Below the pieces are notes generated by a model, which was not told where the DNA came from, ran no database searches, and was given only the letters and a program-made list of their open reading frames with translations. Shown in pieces: positions 1 through 7,850 of a stretch of 24,221 nt of DNA; positions within the stretch are counted from its first letter, which is position 1; each line of letters begins with the position of its first letter. A program made the position numbers and the translations under genes. The stretch is from NCBI GenBank assembly GCA_031548515.1, contig JAVBRB010000022.1:1-24221 (forward strand). The letters run 5' to 3'. The DNA comes from UBA940 sp031548515 (GTDB lineage: Bacteria > Bacteroidota > Bacteroidia > Bacteroidales > Rikenellaceae).

Positions 1-2154
1 ACCGATCGCTATGCGGCGCCCGATCTCGTCCAGCGTAACGTGCTTCTGCGTGCGCAGACCCTGCATCCTCTGCAGCTGTTCGCGCTTGTTGGCGATGCTG
101 CGGGCGCTCTTGTCGTCGTCCATCACGTTGAACGTGTCGCCGGCCTGGGGTGCGCCGTTCAGACCCAGCACCAGCACGGGAGTGGACGGACCGGCCTCCT
201 CGACCTTGCGTCCGTGTTCGTCGTACATTGCCTTGACGCGGCCTGTGTTGGTTCCGGCGAGCATCACGTCGCCCACGCGCAGCGTACCGTTCTCGACCAA
301 CACCGTTGATACGTAACCCCGTCCCTTGTCGAGTGTCGACTCGATGACCGCACCGCTCGCCTTGCGGTTCGGATTTGCCTTGAGGTCAAGTAGTTCTGCT
401 TCCAGCAGTACTTTTTCGAGCAGTTTGTCGAGGTTCAGCCCCTTTTTGGCCGACACGTCCTGCGATTGGTACTTCCCGCCCCAGTCTTCCACGAGGTAGT
501 TCATCTGGGCCAGTTGTTCCTTTATTTTTTCCGCGTCTGCGTTCGGTTTGTCTATCTTGTTTATAGCAAATACCATGGGCACGCCTGCAGCGACCGCGTG
601 GTTGACGGCTTCCACGGTCTGTGGCATCACGCTGTCGTCGGCTGCCACGATAATGATGGCGACGTCGGTAATCTTGGCCCCGCGGGCACGCATGGCGGTG
701 AACGCTTCGTGGCCGGGGGTATCGAGGAAGGTTATTTTCTGGCCGTTCAACTCTACGCTGTACGCGCCGATGTGCTGTGTGATACCACCGGCCTCGCCTT
801 CAATGACGTTGGTCTTACGGATATTGTCCAGCAGCGACGTCTTGCCGTGGTCGACGTGCCCCATGACGGTCACGATCGGCGGACGCGGACTGAGGTCTTC
901 CGGCTTGTCGGCCTCCTCGGTTTCGTCGATGGATTCCTGTATCTCCGCCGACACGAACTCGACCTTGTAGCCGAACTCCTCGGCGACAATGACCAGTGCT
1001 TCGGCGTCGAGCCTCTGGTTTATCGAAACCATCAGTCCCAGGTTCATGCAGGCCATGATGACTTCGGTGACAGCGGCGTCCATCATGGTGGCAAGTTCGC
1101 TCACGGTGACGAATTCCGTCACTTTCAGCGTCGTCTTGTCCATCTGTTCGCGTTCCATCTCCTCGTCGCGGCGGGCCGCTCCGGCATCGCGTTTGTCCTT
1201 GCGGTATTTGGCGCCCTTGCCCTTTCCTCCTTTGGCGGTGAGGCGCGCCAGTGTTTCCTTTACCTGTTTCTGCACCTCCTCTTCATTGACTTCGGGGCGC
1301 ACTATGGGTTTCGGACCTTTTTTCCTGCCTTTTCCTTCGTTCTTCGGGGGCTGCGCTCCGCCTTTCTGACCGGGTTTGCCGTGTCCATGCTGTCCTGCTC
1401 CCGGCTGCGGCTTGGTGACATCGACCTTGTCCTTGGTGATGCGTTTGCGTTTTTCGCGCCGTCCGCCCCTGGAAGAGTCTGCGGGCAATGTGGAAACGTC
1501 GATCTTGCCGAGGACTTTCGGTCCTTCGAGCTTGTTTTCCTCGTCCGGGCGAAAGACATTGGCATTGTTTTCAGCCATGCGTTCGTCGTAGGTCTTTGTC
1601 TGGACTACGATGGGTTCCGGTTCGGGTTTACGTTCCACGGTTTTCCCTGCGCCGCCTGACGGCGACTGGCGGGTATCGGCCGGTGGGTTCGGTCGACTTT
1701 CGGCCGACCTTGGCTCGACTTTAACTTCCGGTTTAGGTTGTGACGGCGGCACAGGCTTGGGCTCGGGCTTAGGTTCCGCTTTGGGCTTGGGTGTCAGGTC
1801 TATCTTGCCAAGAACCTTGGGGCCTGTCGGAACGGTTTCTTCGATGATAGCGGTCTTTGTTTTGATGACCACTTCGTCCGCGAACTCTTCGGCTTTCGGA
1901 GCTTCCTTGCGGTCCTGGAGCGAAACGGTCTCCTGCTTCACGCCGATACGTTCGCGAAAGCTCTGCGACGAACCTGCCGGACGGTTTCCACCGAATTCTT
2001 TCTCGATGATCTCGTAGACTTCGGGAGTAATGGGTGTGTTTGGCGAATTCTCGATCTTGACCCCTTTCTTTGCCAGAAAGTCGGTAATGGTCGAGAGTCC
2101 CACCTTGAACTCTTTCGCCGCCTGCAACAGCCTGATCTTTCTTTCTATTGTCAT
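1..2154 (-). CDS. infB: Translation initiation factor IF-2 (3' end outside window)
   Basis: GTPase that brings initiator fMet-tRNA to the 30S subunit and promotes 50S joining. 718 codons are visible from the ATG at 2154; the frame is still open at base 1, so the C-terminal fMet-tRNA-binding domain is missing. Residues 1-55 form the small N-terminal helical domain; about 56-330 is a Pro/Lys/Glu-rich linker, where GPKVLGKID occurs twice exactly 100 residues apart (111-119 and 211-219). The G domain starts near 425 with P-loop GHVDHGKT (432-439), followed by DTPGHEAF and NKID. Last gene of the rimP-nusA-infB operon, 127 bases after nusA. Identification is certain; a long low-complexity N-terminal linker is usual for Bacteroidetes IF-2. 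Confidence 0.98.
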   Translation of the reverse strand, partial: MTIERKIRLLQAAKEFKVGLSTITDFLAKKGVKIENSPNTPITPEVYEIIEKEFGGNRPAGSSQSFRERIGVKQETVSLQDRKEAPKAEEFADEVVIKTKTAIIEETVPTGPKVLGKIDLTPKPKAEPKPEPKPVPPSQPKPEVKVEPRSAESRPNPPADTRQSPSGGAGKTVERKPEPEPIVVQTKTYDERMAENNANVFRPDEENKLEGPKVLGKIDVSTLPADSSRGGRREKRKRITKDKVDVTKPQPGAGQHGHGKPGQKGGAQPPKNEGKGRKKGPKPIVRPEVNEEEVQKQVKETLARLTAKGGKGKGAKYRKDKRDAGAARRDEEMEREQMDKTTLKVTEFVTVSELATMMDAAVTEVIMACMNLGLMVSINQRLDAEALVIVAEEFGYKVEFVSAEIQESIDETEEADKPEDLSPRPPIVTVMGHVDHGKTSLLDNIRKTNVIEGEAGGITQHIGAYSVELNGQKITFLDTPGHEAFTAMRARGAKITDVAIIIVAADDSVMPQTVEAVNHAVAAGVPMVFAINKIDKPNADAEKIKEQLAQMNYLVEDWGGKYQSQDVSAKKGLNLDKLLEKVLLEAELLDLKANPNRKASGAVIESTLDKGRGYVSTVLVENGTLRVGDVMLAGTNTGRVKAMYDEHGRKVEEAGPSTPVLVLGLNGAPQAGDTFNVMDDDKSARSIANKREQLQRMQGLRTQKHVTLDEIGRRIAIG

Positions 2155-2281
2155 ATATAGCTATTTATTTCTTTTGTTCAATCATGAAACATGAGACATG
2201 AAACATGAATCGCGGTGTCGCTTTGCGACTTCGTTAATAAAAAGTGAAAAACGCTTACTTTCTTCACTCTTCACTCTTCAT
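2155..2281. repeat. nusA-infB spacer with short degenerate repeats
   Basis: Non-coding spacer inside the operon. It holds near-tandem copies of ATGAAACATGA-like units around 2183-2208 and a CTTCACT/CTTCACTCTTCA run at 2264-2280. I see no clear terminator, so infB is probably cotranscribed with nusA. The role of the repeats is unknown; replication slippage is the simplest origin. Confidence 0.5.
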
Positions 2282-3511
2282 TTACTCAAATTCAGATTTG
2301 AGTATATCCATCACCTCTTTGATGGTTTCCTCTTCGAGGTCTGTGCGTGCAGCAAGGTCCTCCACACTGTGTTCCAGTACCCGTTTTGCAGTGTCACAGC
2401 CGACGCTTTTCAGCGTGTCGATGATCCACTGGTCTATTTCATCGCCGAATTCGTCGAGATTGACGTCTTCTTCCTCGATTTCGCGGTACACGTCGATATC
2501 GTAACCGGTGAGCATGCTGGCCAGACGGATGTTCAGCCCGCCTTTACCGATAGCAAGCGACACTTCGCTCGGCTTGAGGTAAACAGCCGCTGTTTTCTTT
2601 TCCTCATCGATGTTGATGGTCGATATCTTCGCGGGGTTGAGCGCCCTCTGGATGAAGAGCTGAGGGTTGGCGGTGTAGTTCACCACATCGATATTCTCGT
2701 TGCGCAATTCTTTCACTATCGAATAGATACGCGAACCCTTCATGCCGACGCAGGCTCCAACGGGGTCGATGCGGTCGTCATATGATTCGACTGCGACCTT
2801 GGCCCGTTCTCCCGGTATTCGCGCAATCTTCTTGATGGTGATCAGTCCGTCGAAAATTTCGGGCACTTCCAGTTCGAACAGCCTTTCGAGGAATTCGTTG
2901 GCCGTGCGGCTCAGTATGATCCTGGGCGAGTTGTTCACCATTTCGACTTTCGACACTATGGCTCGGATCGTATCGCCTTTGCGGAAGAAGTCGTTGGGGA
3001 TCTGTTCGCTCTTGGGAAGGACCAGTTCGTTGTCGTCGTCGTCCAGCACGAGGATCTCTTTTTTCCACACCTGGTACACTTCGCCCGTGATTATATCGCC
3101 CACTTTTTCCTTGTATTTTTCGTAGAGGCTGGCTTTTTCGAGATCGAGGATGCGCGAGGCGAGGTTCTGCCTCAGCGATAACACCGAGCGGCGTCCGAAC
3201 GACTCGAGCTTGATCTCGTCGGCGATCTCTTCCCCCACTTCGTAGCTGTCGTCTATTTTGTGCGCATCGCTGAGTGATATCTGCTGGTTGGGGTTTTCGA
3301 CTTCGCCGTCCGGAACTATGATGCGGTTGCGCCATATTTCGAGGTCTCCCTTGTCTGCGTTGATGATGATGTCGAAATTGCTGTCGTCCTCATAGGTTTT
3401 CTGCAGCAGATGGTGGAAAACGTCTTCGAGAACGCCGATCATGGTGCTCTTGTCGATATTCTTAAGCTCTTTGAACTCGGCAAAGTTGCTTATCAGGCTG
3501 TTGGTATCCAT
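2282..3511 (-). CDS. nusA: Transcription termination/antitermination factor NusA
   Basis: RNA polymerase-bound elongation factor that modulates pausing, termination and antitermination. 409 aa, the usual length for Bacteroidetes, which lack the long C-terminal repeats of E. coli NusA. N-terminal RNAP-binding domain about 1-130; S1 domain about 138-202; KH1 about 210-285 with GMKG loop at 256-259; KH2 about 288-345 with GKGG loop at 322-325; a helical acidic C-terminal tail 350-409. ATG start at 3511. It lies downstream of rimP and upstream of infB, the widely conserved order. The 183-base gap to rimP holds a palindrome-ended repeat. Confidence 0.98.
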   Translation of the reverse strand: MDTNSLISNFAEFKELKNIDKSTMIGVLEDVFHHLLQKTYEDDSNFDIIINADKGDLEIWRNRIIVPDGEVENPNQQISLSDAHKIDDSYEVGEEIADEIKLESFGRRSVLSLRQNLASRILDLEKASLYEKYKEKVGDIITGEVYQVWKKEILVLDDDDNELVLPKSEQIPNDFFRKGDTIRAIVSKVEMVNNSPRIILSRTANEFLERLFELEVPEIFDGLITIKKIARIPGERAKVAVESYDDRIDPVGACVGMKGSRIYSIVKELRNENIDVVNYTANPQLFIQRALNPAKISTINIDEEKKTAAVYLKPSEVSLAIGKGGLNIRLASMLTGYDIDVYREIEEEDVNLDEFGDEIDQWIIDTLKSVGCDTAKRVLEHSVEDLAARTDLEEETIKEVMDILKSEFE

Positions 3512-3554
3512 TTTTGGTTTTATATTTTTAGAATTTTATTCTTGTTTTATTCTT

Positions 3555-3681
3555 GTCATTCCGAGCGGGGCAGAACCAAAAGTTTCTGAAATATTGATCG
3601 AAACCATCTGCCGACGAGGAATCTTCCTTATAATATCAGCGGTAGATTCATCATGTTTACTATCGTCCGGTTAGGAATGAC
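3555..3681. repeat. Palindrome-ended intergenic repeat (MITE-like) between rimP and nusA
   Basis: A 127-base block begins with GTCATTCC (3555-3562) and ends with its exact reverse complement GGAATGAC (3674-3681). Internal text including CCGAGCG near the left end and CGAGGAATCTTCCT in the middle resembles dispersed intergenic repeats known from many bacterial genomes (recognition from memory, not a search). It sits inside the rimP-nusA-infB transcription unit without breaking a gene. It may be a non-autonomous mobile element or a folded RNA processing site; both are inference. Confidence 0.65.
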
Positions 3682-3694
3682 GGTGTGTGACCGT

Positions 3695-4171
3695 TTATTT
3701 AAAGTCCAAATACTCTTTTGTCGACTTGACTTCGTCGAGCGCGAACGTTTTGGTAACCGTCACTGTTTCCGGCCTTTTTTTTCCTTCCATTGCGCGTTTT
3801 TCGGGGTAGGAGAGCGTGATGCTTTCCGCGTCGGCCGCTTCCAGGGTCCCGAGTATCTTAACTCCGTCGTTCAGTACCACTTCGGCCGGTTTGCCCGCCA
3901 GTTTTTTGTACTGGCGCAGCACTTTGAGGGGCTGTCCGATGCCTGCAGAGGAAACGGTCAGCGCGAAGTCTTCAATATCACGGTCGAACTGCGCTTCGAT
4001 GGCGCGGCTGAGGGCGATGCAGTCGTCCACTCCGACCCTGGCATCGCCGTCGATATAAATTTCGAACTCTTCGCCGGGCTTCGATTTTATCTCCACGAGG
4101 AAAAGTCCATCGTTTCCCATCTCTTTCAGCCCTTCTTCGGCCGCCTTCAGAATGTCTTCTTTCCCAATCAT
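3695..4171 (-). CDS. rimP: Ribosome maturation factor RimP
   Basis: Assists 30S ribosomal subunit maturation. 158 aa from the ATG at 4171; a TTG two codons upstream (4177) would also fit, but ATG is preferred. Visible family features: the N-terminal alpha/beta domain with YIDGDARVGVDDCIALSR (about 38-55), the VSSAGIGQPL segment that corresponds to the family's conserved VSSPGxxRPL, and a C-terminal SH3-like domain (about 85-158) whose segment VLNDGVKILGTLEAAD is typical. First gene of the rimP-nusA-infB operon; its leader includes the hairpin at 4203-4226 and a strong promoter at 4245-4275. Confidence 0.95.
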   Translation of the reverse strand: MIGKEDILKAAEEGLKEMGNDGLFLVEIKSKPGEEFEIYIDGDARVGVDDCIALSRAIEAQFDRDIEDFALTVSSAGIGQPLKVLRQYKKLAGKPAEVVLNDGVKILGTLEAADAESITLSYPEKRAMEGKKRPETVTVTKTFALDEVKSTKEYLDFK

Positions 4172-4196
4172 TTGCAACGTTAAAGTTCCCGTTATT

Positions 4197-4226
4197 TAAA
4201 AATTTAGGGGACTCTCGTCCCCTAAA
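4197..4226 (-). terminator. recJ terminator, also the leader hairpin of rimP
   Basis: Perfect 10-bp stem TTTAGGGGAC / GTCCCCTAAA with a TCTC loop at 4203-4226. On the minus strand it is followed by a run of five T, which makes it a rho-independent terminator for lipA-lipB-recJ. The rimP promoter at 4245-4275 lies upstream of it, so rimP transcripts must also pass through this hairpin. Confidence 0.8.
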
Positions 4227-4244
4227 CCCTTCTTTCTCACATCA

Positions 4245-4275
4245 CAAAGGTATGAAAAAATGTTGTAAATCCAAA
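4245..4275 (-). promoter_or_regulatory. Promoter of the rimP-nusA-infB operon
   Basis: On the minus strand TTTG (4275-4272), a 19-base spacer, then TACCTTTG (4252-4245): a full match to the Bacteroidetes primary sigma consensus TTTG-N19/20-TAnnTTTG. Transcription is expected to begin near 4239, about 13 bases before the hairpin at 4226. Confidence 0.75.
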
Positions 4276-4290
4276 TTTTTTGTACACAGG

Positions 4291-6042
4291 TTACATTACC
4301 GGCTTTATATCCTTCACGCGAAGCTGCGGCGTGACCGTTCCCCGGTAGTGGTTTTCGACTACGGTGTAGCACACGTCGACGGGTCGTCCGCTTCGGATCC
4401 ATTCATAAGCCTGCGGCTGTTGGAATGCTATGGCAGGTATCGTCGTGTTGGGCTTCTCCTTCTGGACAAGGTCCATTTTAAGGTGTTCTCCCTCGGCGCC
4501 GACAAGTTTTGCGTCGCCGCGGTTACTTGCGCCGTAGGTTACGAAAACCGGTGCCGTATTGCCCGGCCCGAACGGTTGGAAGCGCATAAGGTCACGCCTG
4601 AATTCGGGTGTGATGTCACTGAACAGCAGGGGCGAGTCTATTTCGACCGTCGGCGTCAGCAGTTCGTCGGTGATGTTCTCTTCTACGTATTTATTGAACC
4701 GGCGAGTGAATTCGGCTATGTTTTCAGGTTTCATCGTCAGCCCGGCAGCGTACATATGTCCACCGAAATTCTCCAGCAGGTCGGCGCACGATTCCACGGC
4801 CTGATATAGATCGAATCCGGGGACGCTGCGCGCCGAGCCGGTTGCAAATCCGTTGCTCATGGTCAGAACCACGGTCGGACGGTAATATGTCTCTATGAGC
4901 CTCGATGCAACGATCCCCACGATGCCTTTCATCCATTTCGGATTGTAAATGACCGTGCATTTCATCTTTTTCAGTTCGGGGTTTCCCTCTATAAAGTCGT
5001 GGGCTTCCTGCGTGACTGTGCGGTCGATCGTTTTGCGGTCGCTGTTGGCCTCGTCGATTGCGGCTCCGAACATGCCTGCGGCACTCTCATCGCGTTCAAT
5101 CATCAGGTTTACGGCCGAATGCCCCCCCGAATGTTCGTCGCCTTCCCCCATGCGCATGCGTCCGGCGGCGTTGATCCTCGGCCCGATCTTGAACACTATG
5201 TCGTCGATCGAGATGCAGTGCCTGTCCAGGCCGCATATTTTGACGATCGAGTGCAGTCCTTTGTTCGGACGGGTGTTGAGCCTTTCCAGTCCGTAGTAGG
5301 AGAGGATGCGGTTCTCGCCAGTCACCGGGACTATGTCTGAGGCGATGCTGATGACCACCAGGTCCAGCAGGCGCTCTATCTCGGAGAACGGGATGTTGTG
5401 CCTCTGGCAGTATGCCTGAGCGATCTTGAACCCCACGCCGCAGCCCGAAAGCTCCTTGAAAGGATACCCGCAGTCGGGGCGCTTCGGGTCAAGTACCGCC
5501 ACCGCTTTGGGAAGTTTGCTTCCGGCCAGGTGGTGGTCCGTAATGATGAAATCGATTCCCTGTTCCTTTGCGTATACGACCTTTTCGACCGCCTTGATCC
5601 CGCAGTCCAGCGTGATGATGAGCGAAACCCCGTGCGACCTGGCATAGTCGATCCCCTTGATCGACACTCCATACCCTTCCGTGTAGCGGTCGGGAATGTA
5701 GAACATCAGGTTCTCGTGTCCCAGACGACGCAGGAAAGAGTACATCAGAGCGACGGCGCTAGTGCCGTCCACGTCGTAATCTCCCCACACCAAGACCGTC
5801 TCCCCGTCGGCCACGGCCCGCGTGATGCGGTCCACGGCTTTGTCCATATCCTTCATCAGAAACGGATCGTGGAGGTCGTCGAGCGACGGATTGAAGAAAC
5901 CCGCCGCCTCTTCCGGAGTCTCTATGCCGCGCTGAACAAGCAGGTTCGCAAGAACAGGCGACAGGCTCAGTGCGGAAGCCAGCGCCTCCACCTTGGCCGG
6001 ATCACCCTGTTCGAGGATAACCCATTGTTTTTCTATTGGCAT
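4291..6042 (-). CDS. recJ: Single-stranded-DNA-specific exonuclease RecJ
   Basis: 5'-3' ssDNA exonuclease of the DHH family, acting in recombinational and mismatch repair. 583 aa, the normal length for the family. Motifs: DYDVDG at 88-93, TLDCGIKA near 144-151, DHH at 169-171, an SGCGVGFK segment near 199, GPRINAAGRM near 287-296, and the DHHA1 motif GGHMYAAG at 427-434, followed by an OB-like C-terminal domain. The frame stays open upstream to 6273 but would overlap lipB; the ATG at 6042 gives the family N-terminus and sits 11 bases after the lipB stop. After NAAGRM there is a Gly/Asp/Glu-rich stretch (about 297-309) that may be a loop insertion. Third gene of lipA-lipB-recJ. Confidence 0.97.
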   Translation of the reverse strand: MPIEKQWVILEQGDPAKVEALASALSLSPVLANLLVQRGIETPEEAAGFFNPSLDDLHDPFLMKDMDKAVDRITRAVADGETVLVWGDYDVDGTSAVALMYSFLRRLGHENLMFYIPDRYTEGYGVSIKGIDYARSHGVSLIITLDCGIKAVEKVVYAKEQGIDFIITDHHLAGSKLPKAVAVLDPKRPDCGYPFKELSGCGVGFKIAQAYCQRHNIPFSEIERLLDLVVISIASDIVPVTGENRILSYYGLERLNTRPNKGLHSIVKICGLDRHCISIDDIVFKIGPRINAAGRMRMGEGDEHSGGHSAVNLMIERDESAAGMFGAAIDEANSDRKTIDRTVTQEAHDFIEGNPELKKMKCTVIYNPKWMKGIVGIVASRLIETYYRPTVVLTMSNGFATGSARSVPGFDLYQAVESCADLLENFGGHMYAAGLTMKPENIAEFTRRFNKYVEENITDELLTPTVEIDSPLLFSDITPEFRRDLMRFQPFGPGNTAPVFVTYGASNRGDAKLVGAEGEHLKMDLVQKEKPNTTIPAIAFQQPQAYEWIRSGRPVDVCYTVVENHYRGTVTPQLRVKDIKPVM

Positions 6043-6053
6043 GACTTTGCATT

Positions 6054-6734
6054 TTATATATTTATATTCATATTCAACATTAGTTTGCGGCAGAGGAGCC
6101 TTTTTACCTCTTCCATCGGGACTTTCCGCCCGGTCTCCGCCTCTATCGAAGCCACCCCTCCGCCCGCGAATCCGCACGGGTTTATATGGCTGAAGTACTT
6201 CAGGTCGGTCGCTACGTTCAGTGCGAAACCGTGCATCGTAATAAAACGCGAACTCCGCACTCCTATCGCACATATTTTCCGCTCACTGCGGGCATCATTT
6301 ATCCACACCCCCGTCGCTCCCTCTTTCCTTCCGGCTGCGATGCCGAATTCGGCCACGGTCTCGATGACGCTCTGCTCCACAGCCGCAATATAATCGCGCA
6401 GCCCCATTCCCGTTTTCTCCAGATCCAGAATAGGGTAGCCCACTATCTGCCCCGGTCCGTGATAAGTGATGTCGCCTCCACGGTCGATGCGGTAGAACGA
6501 CGCCCCTGCGCTCATCAGGGATTCTTCGCTCACCAGCAGGTTCTCCTCGCACCCGCTTTTACCCAAAGTGTAAACGTGCGGATGCTCGCACAGTATCAGG
6601 TATCCTGCTTTTCCCGGATCACCCCTGCCTTCGGCCTTTTCCGCCAAAAGCCGGTTGAACATCTCCTGCTGCCGCTCCCAGCACTCTTTGTAGGCTATCG
6701 TGCCGAGGTCCAGAAATTCCACCGACGGCGTCAT
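6054..6734 (-). CDS. lipB: Octanoyltransferase LipB
   Basis: Transfers octanoyl from acyl carrier protein to lipoyl-domain lysines, the first step of endogenous lipoate attachment. 226 aa. Signature RGGDITYHGPGQ at 85-96; the conserved lysine of the KICAIGV segment is K153; the acyl-thioester cysteine lies in INPCG (C187). ATG at 6734 overlaps the lipA stop by four bases (ATGA), which indicates translational coupling, and recJ follows after 11 bases. The catalytic Cys/Lys pair is inferred from the family. Confidence 0.97.
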   Translation of the reverse strand: MTPSVEFLDLGTIAYKECWERQQEMFNRLLAEKAEGRGDPGKAGYLILCEHPHVYTLGKSGCEENLLVSEESLMSAGASFYRIDRGGDITYHGPGQIVGYPILDLEKTGMGLRDYIAAVEQSVIETVAEFGIAAGRKEGATGVWINDARSERKICAIGVRSSRFITMHGFALNVATDLKYFSHINPCGFAGGGVASIEAETGRKVPMEEVKRLLCRKLMLNMNINI

Positions 6735-7618
6735 ACCGCATGCTGTTTCAAACTCGGTAGTGCCTCGTGAGCCATATATGAAGAACGTACCAAGGGGCTG
6801 CTGGCTACATACGAGAATCCTCGTGCCAGAGCCTCCTGTCTGTAGAAATCAAATTTCGATGGTGTTACATATTCGGCCACCGGAAGGTGCTGCTGCGTCG
6901 GGCGAAGGTACTGCCCAAGGGTTATGATGCTTGCTCCCGCTTCCCTTAGGTCGTCCATCGCGGCCAGAACCTCGTCTTCGGTTTCGCCCAGGCCGACCAT
7001 GATGCCGCTTTTCGCTGCCGCACCCATGGCCGCTATGTACGACAATGTGCGCAAGCTGGTACGGTACCGGGCGCGAGAACGTATTTCGGGGGTCAGCCTT
7101 TCGACGGTTTCGATATTGTGGCCGGTGATGTCGGGGCGCGCCGCCAGTATGATATCAAGCAACTCGGGCCGCCCGTCCATGTCGGGGATCAGTATTTCTA
7201 TGGTGATTCCGGGATTCTCCTTTCTGACAGTTTCTATGACCCTGCACCAATGCGCCGCACCTCCATCCGCGAGGTCGTCCCTAGTCACGGATGTGATGAC
7301 CGCATGTTTTAGTTCCATCAGGGCGATGGAACTGGCCACCTTTTCAGGCTCGCCGGCGTCGATAGGTAAAGGTTTTCCAGTGGCTGTGGCGCAAAATCTG
7401 CACGCCCTCGTACATACATCGCCCAAAATCATAAAAGTCGCCGTCCTGCGACTCCAACACTCAGCTTTATTGGGGCACCTGCCGCTGCTGCAAATGGTAT
7501 GCAGCCCGTGTTGTTCGACAATTTGCGCTACCCGTGCGAATCCGGGATCGCTGTGAAGTTTGATTTTAAGCCAATCTGGTTTTATTTTAACATTTACCTT
7601 GTCATAGACTTTAGGCAT
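6731..7618 (-). CDS. lipA: Lipoyl synthase LipA (radical SAM)
   Basis: Inserts two sulfurs into protein-bound octanoyl groups to form lipoyl cofactor. 295 aa from the ATG at 7618; an in-frame TTG at 7633 would add five residues. Auxiliary 4Fe-4S cluster motif C-x4-C-x5-C at C43, C48, C54; radical-SAM motif C-x3-C-x2-C at C69, C73, C76; the family's C-terminal RSSY is present in VRSSYMAHE. Stop overlaps the lipB start. First gene of lipA-lipB-recJ, read from the promoter element near 7746-7753 through a leader of about 120 bases containing a small GTGCC/GGCAC hairpin next to the start codon. Confidence 0.97.
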   Translation of the reverse strand: MPKVYDKVNVKIKPDWLKIKLHSDPGFARVAQIVEQHGLHTICSSGRCPNKAECWSRRTATFMILGDVCTRACRFCATATGKPLPIDAGEPEKVASSIALMELKHAVITSVTRDDLADGGAAHWCRVIETVRKENPGITIEILIPDMDGRPELLDIILAARPDITGHNIETVERLTPEIRSRARYRTSLRTLSYIAAMGAAAKSGIMVGLGETEDEVLAAMDDLREAGASIITLGQYLRPTQQHLPVAEYVTPSKFDFYRQEALARGFSYVASSPLVRSSYMAHEALPSLKQHAV

Positions 7619-7745
7619 TTGTTTGCGTGCCAACGGGCACAGCGGTTTTACAGTAACCTTTCTTGCATCTTGAACGCTTTGTGGAGGAGTAAACCCGCCG
7701 CTTCCGCACGGACTTTTTTAATTATTATTATTTTTCCAATTGATG

Positions 7746-7753
7746 CAAAAGTA
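7746..7753 (-). promoter_or_regulatory. -7 element for lipA-lipB-recJ
   Basis: Minus-strand TACTTTTG followed by C matches the Bacteroidetes -7 element TAnnTTTG. No clean TTTG is seen 19-20 bases upstream, so the -33 part is weak. Confidence 0.5.
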
Positions 7754-7796
7754 CGAAAAAAATGTTTATGCTGTCAATTATATCGAAATAATTAAA

Positions 7797-7829
7797 TAAA
7801 AAGAGGACTGTCCGCAGGGACAGCCCTCT
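7797..7829 (-). terminator. Rho-independent terminator of the OmpA-domain gene
   Basis: On the minus strand a 12-bp stem (AGAGGGCTGTCC / GGACAGTCCTCT, one G-U pair, loop of four) runs from 7829 to 7802, followed by TTTTT and further T-rich sequence. It starts about 20 bases after the stop codon at 7851. Confidence 0.85.
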
Positions 7830-7850
7830 GAAATTTGTTCGATGTGGAGT

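Noticed and set aside
466..1659. A 397-codon open frame on the plus strand
   Set aside because: It is the antisense shadow of infB, whose minus-strand frame has all IF-2 motifs; the plus-strand product is a His/Cys/Phe-rich string without any family likeness.
6043..6273. A 77-residue N-terminal extension of recJ
   Set aside because: The frame is open but overlaps most of the lipB 3' end; the ATG at 6042 gives the proper RecJ start and normal gene spacing.
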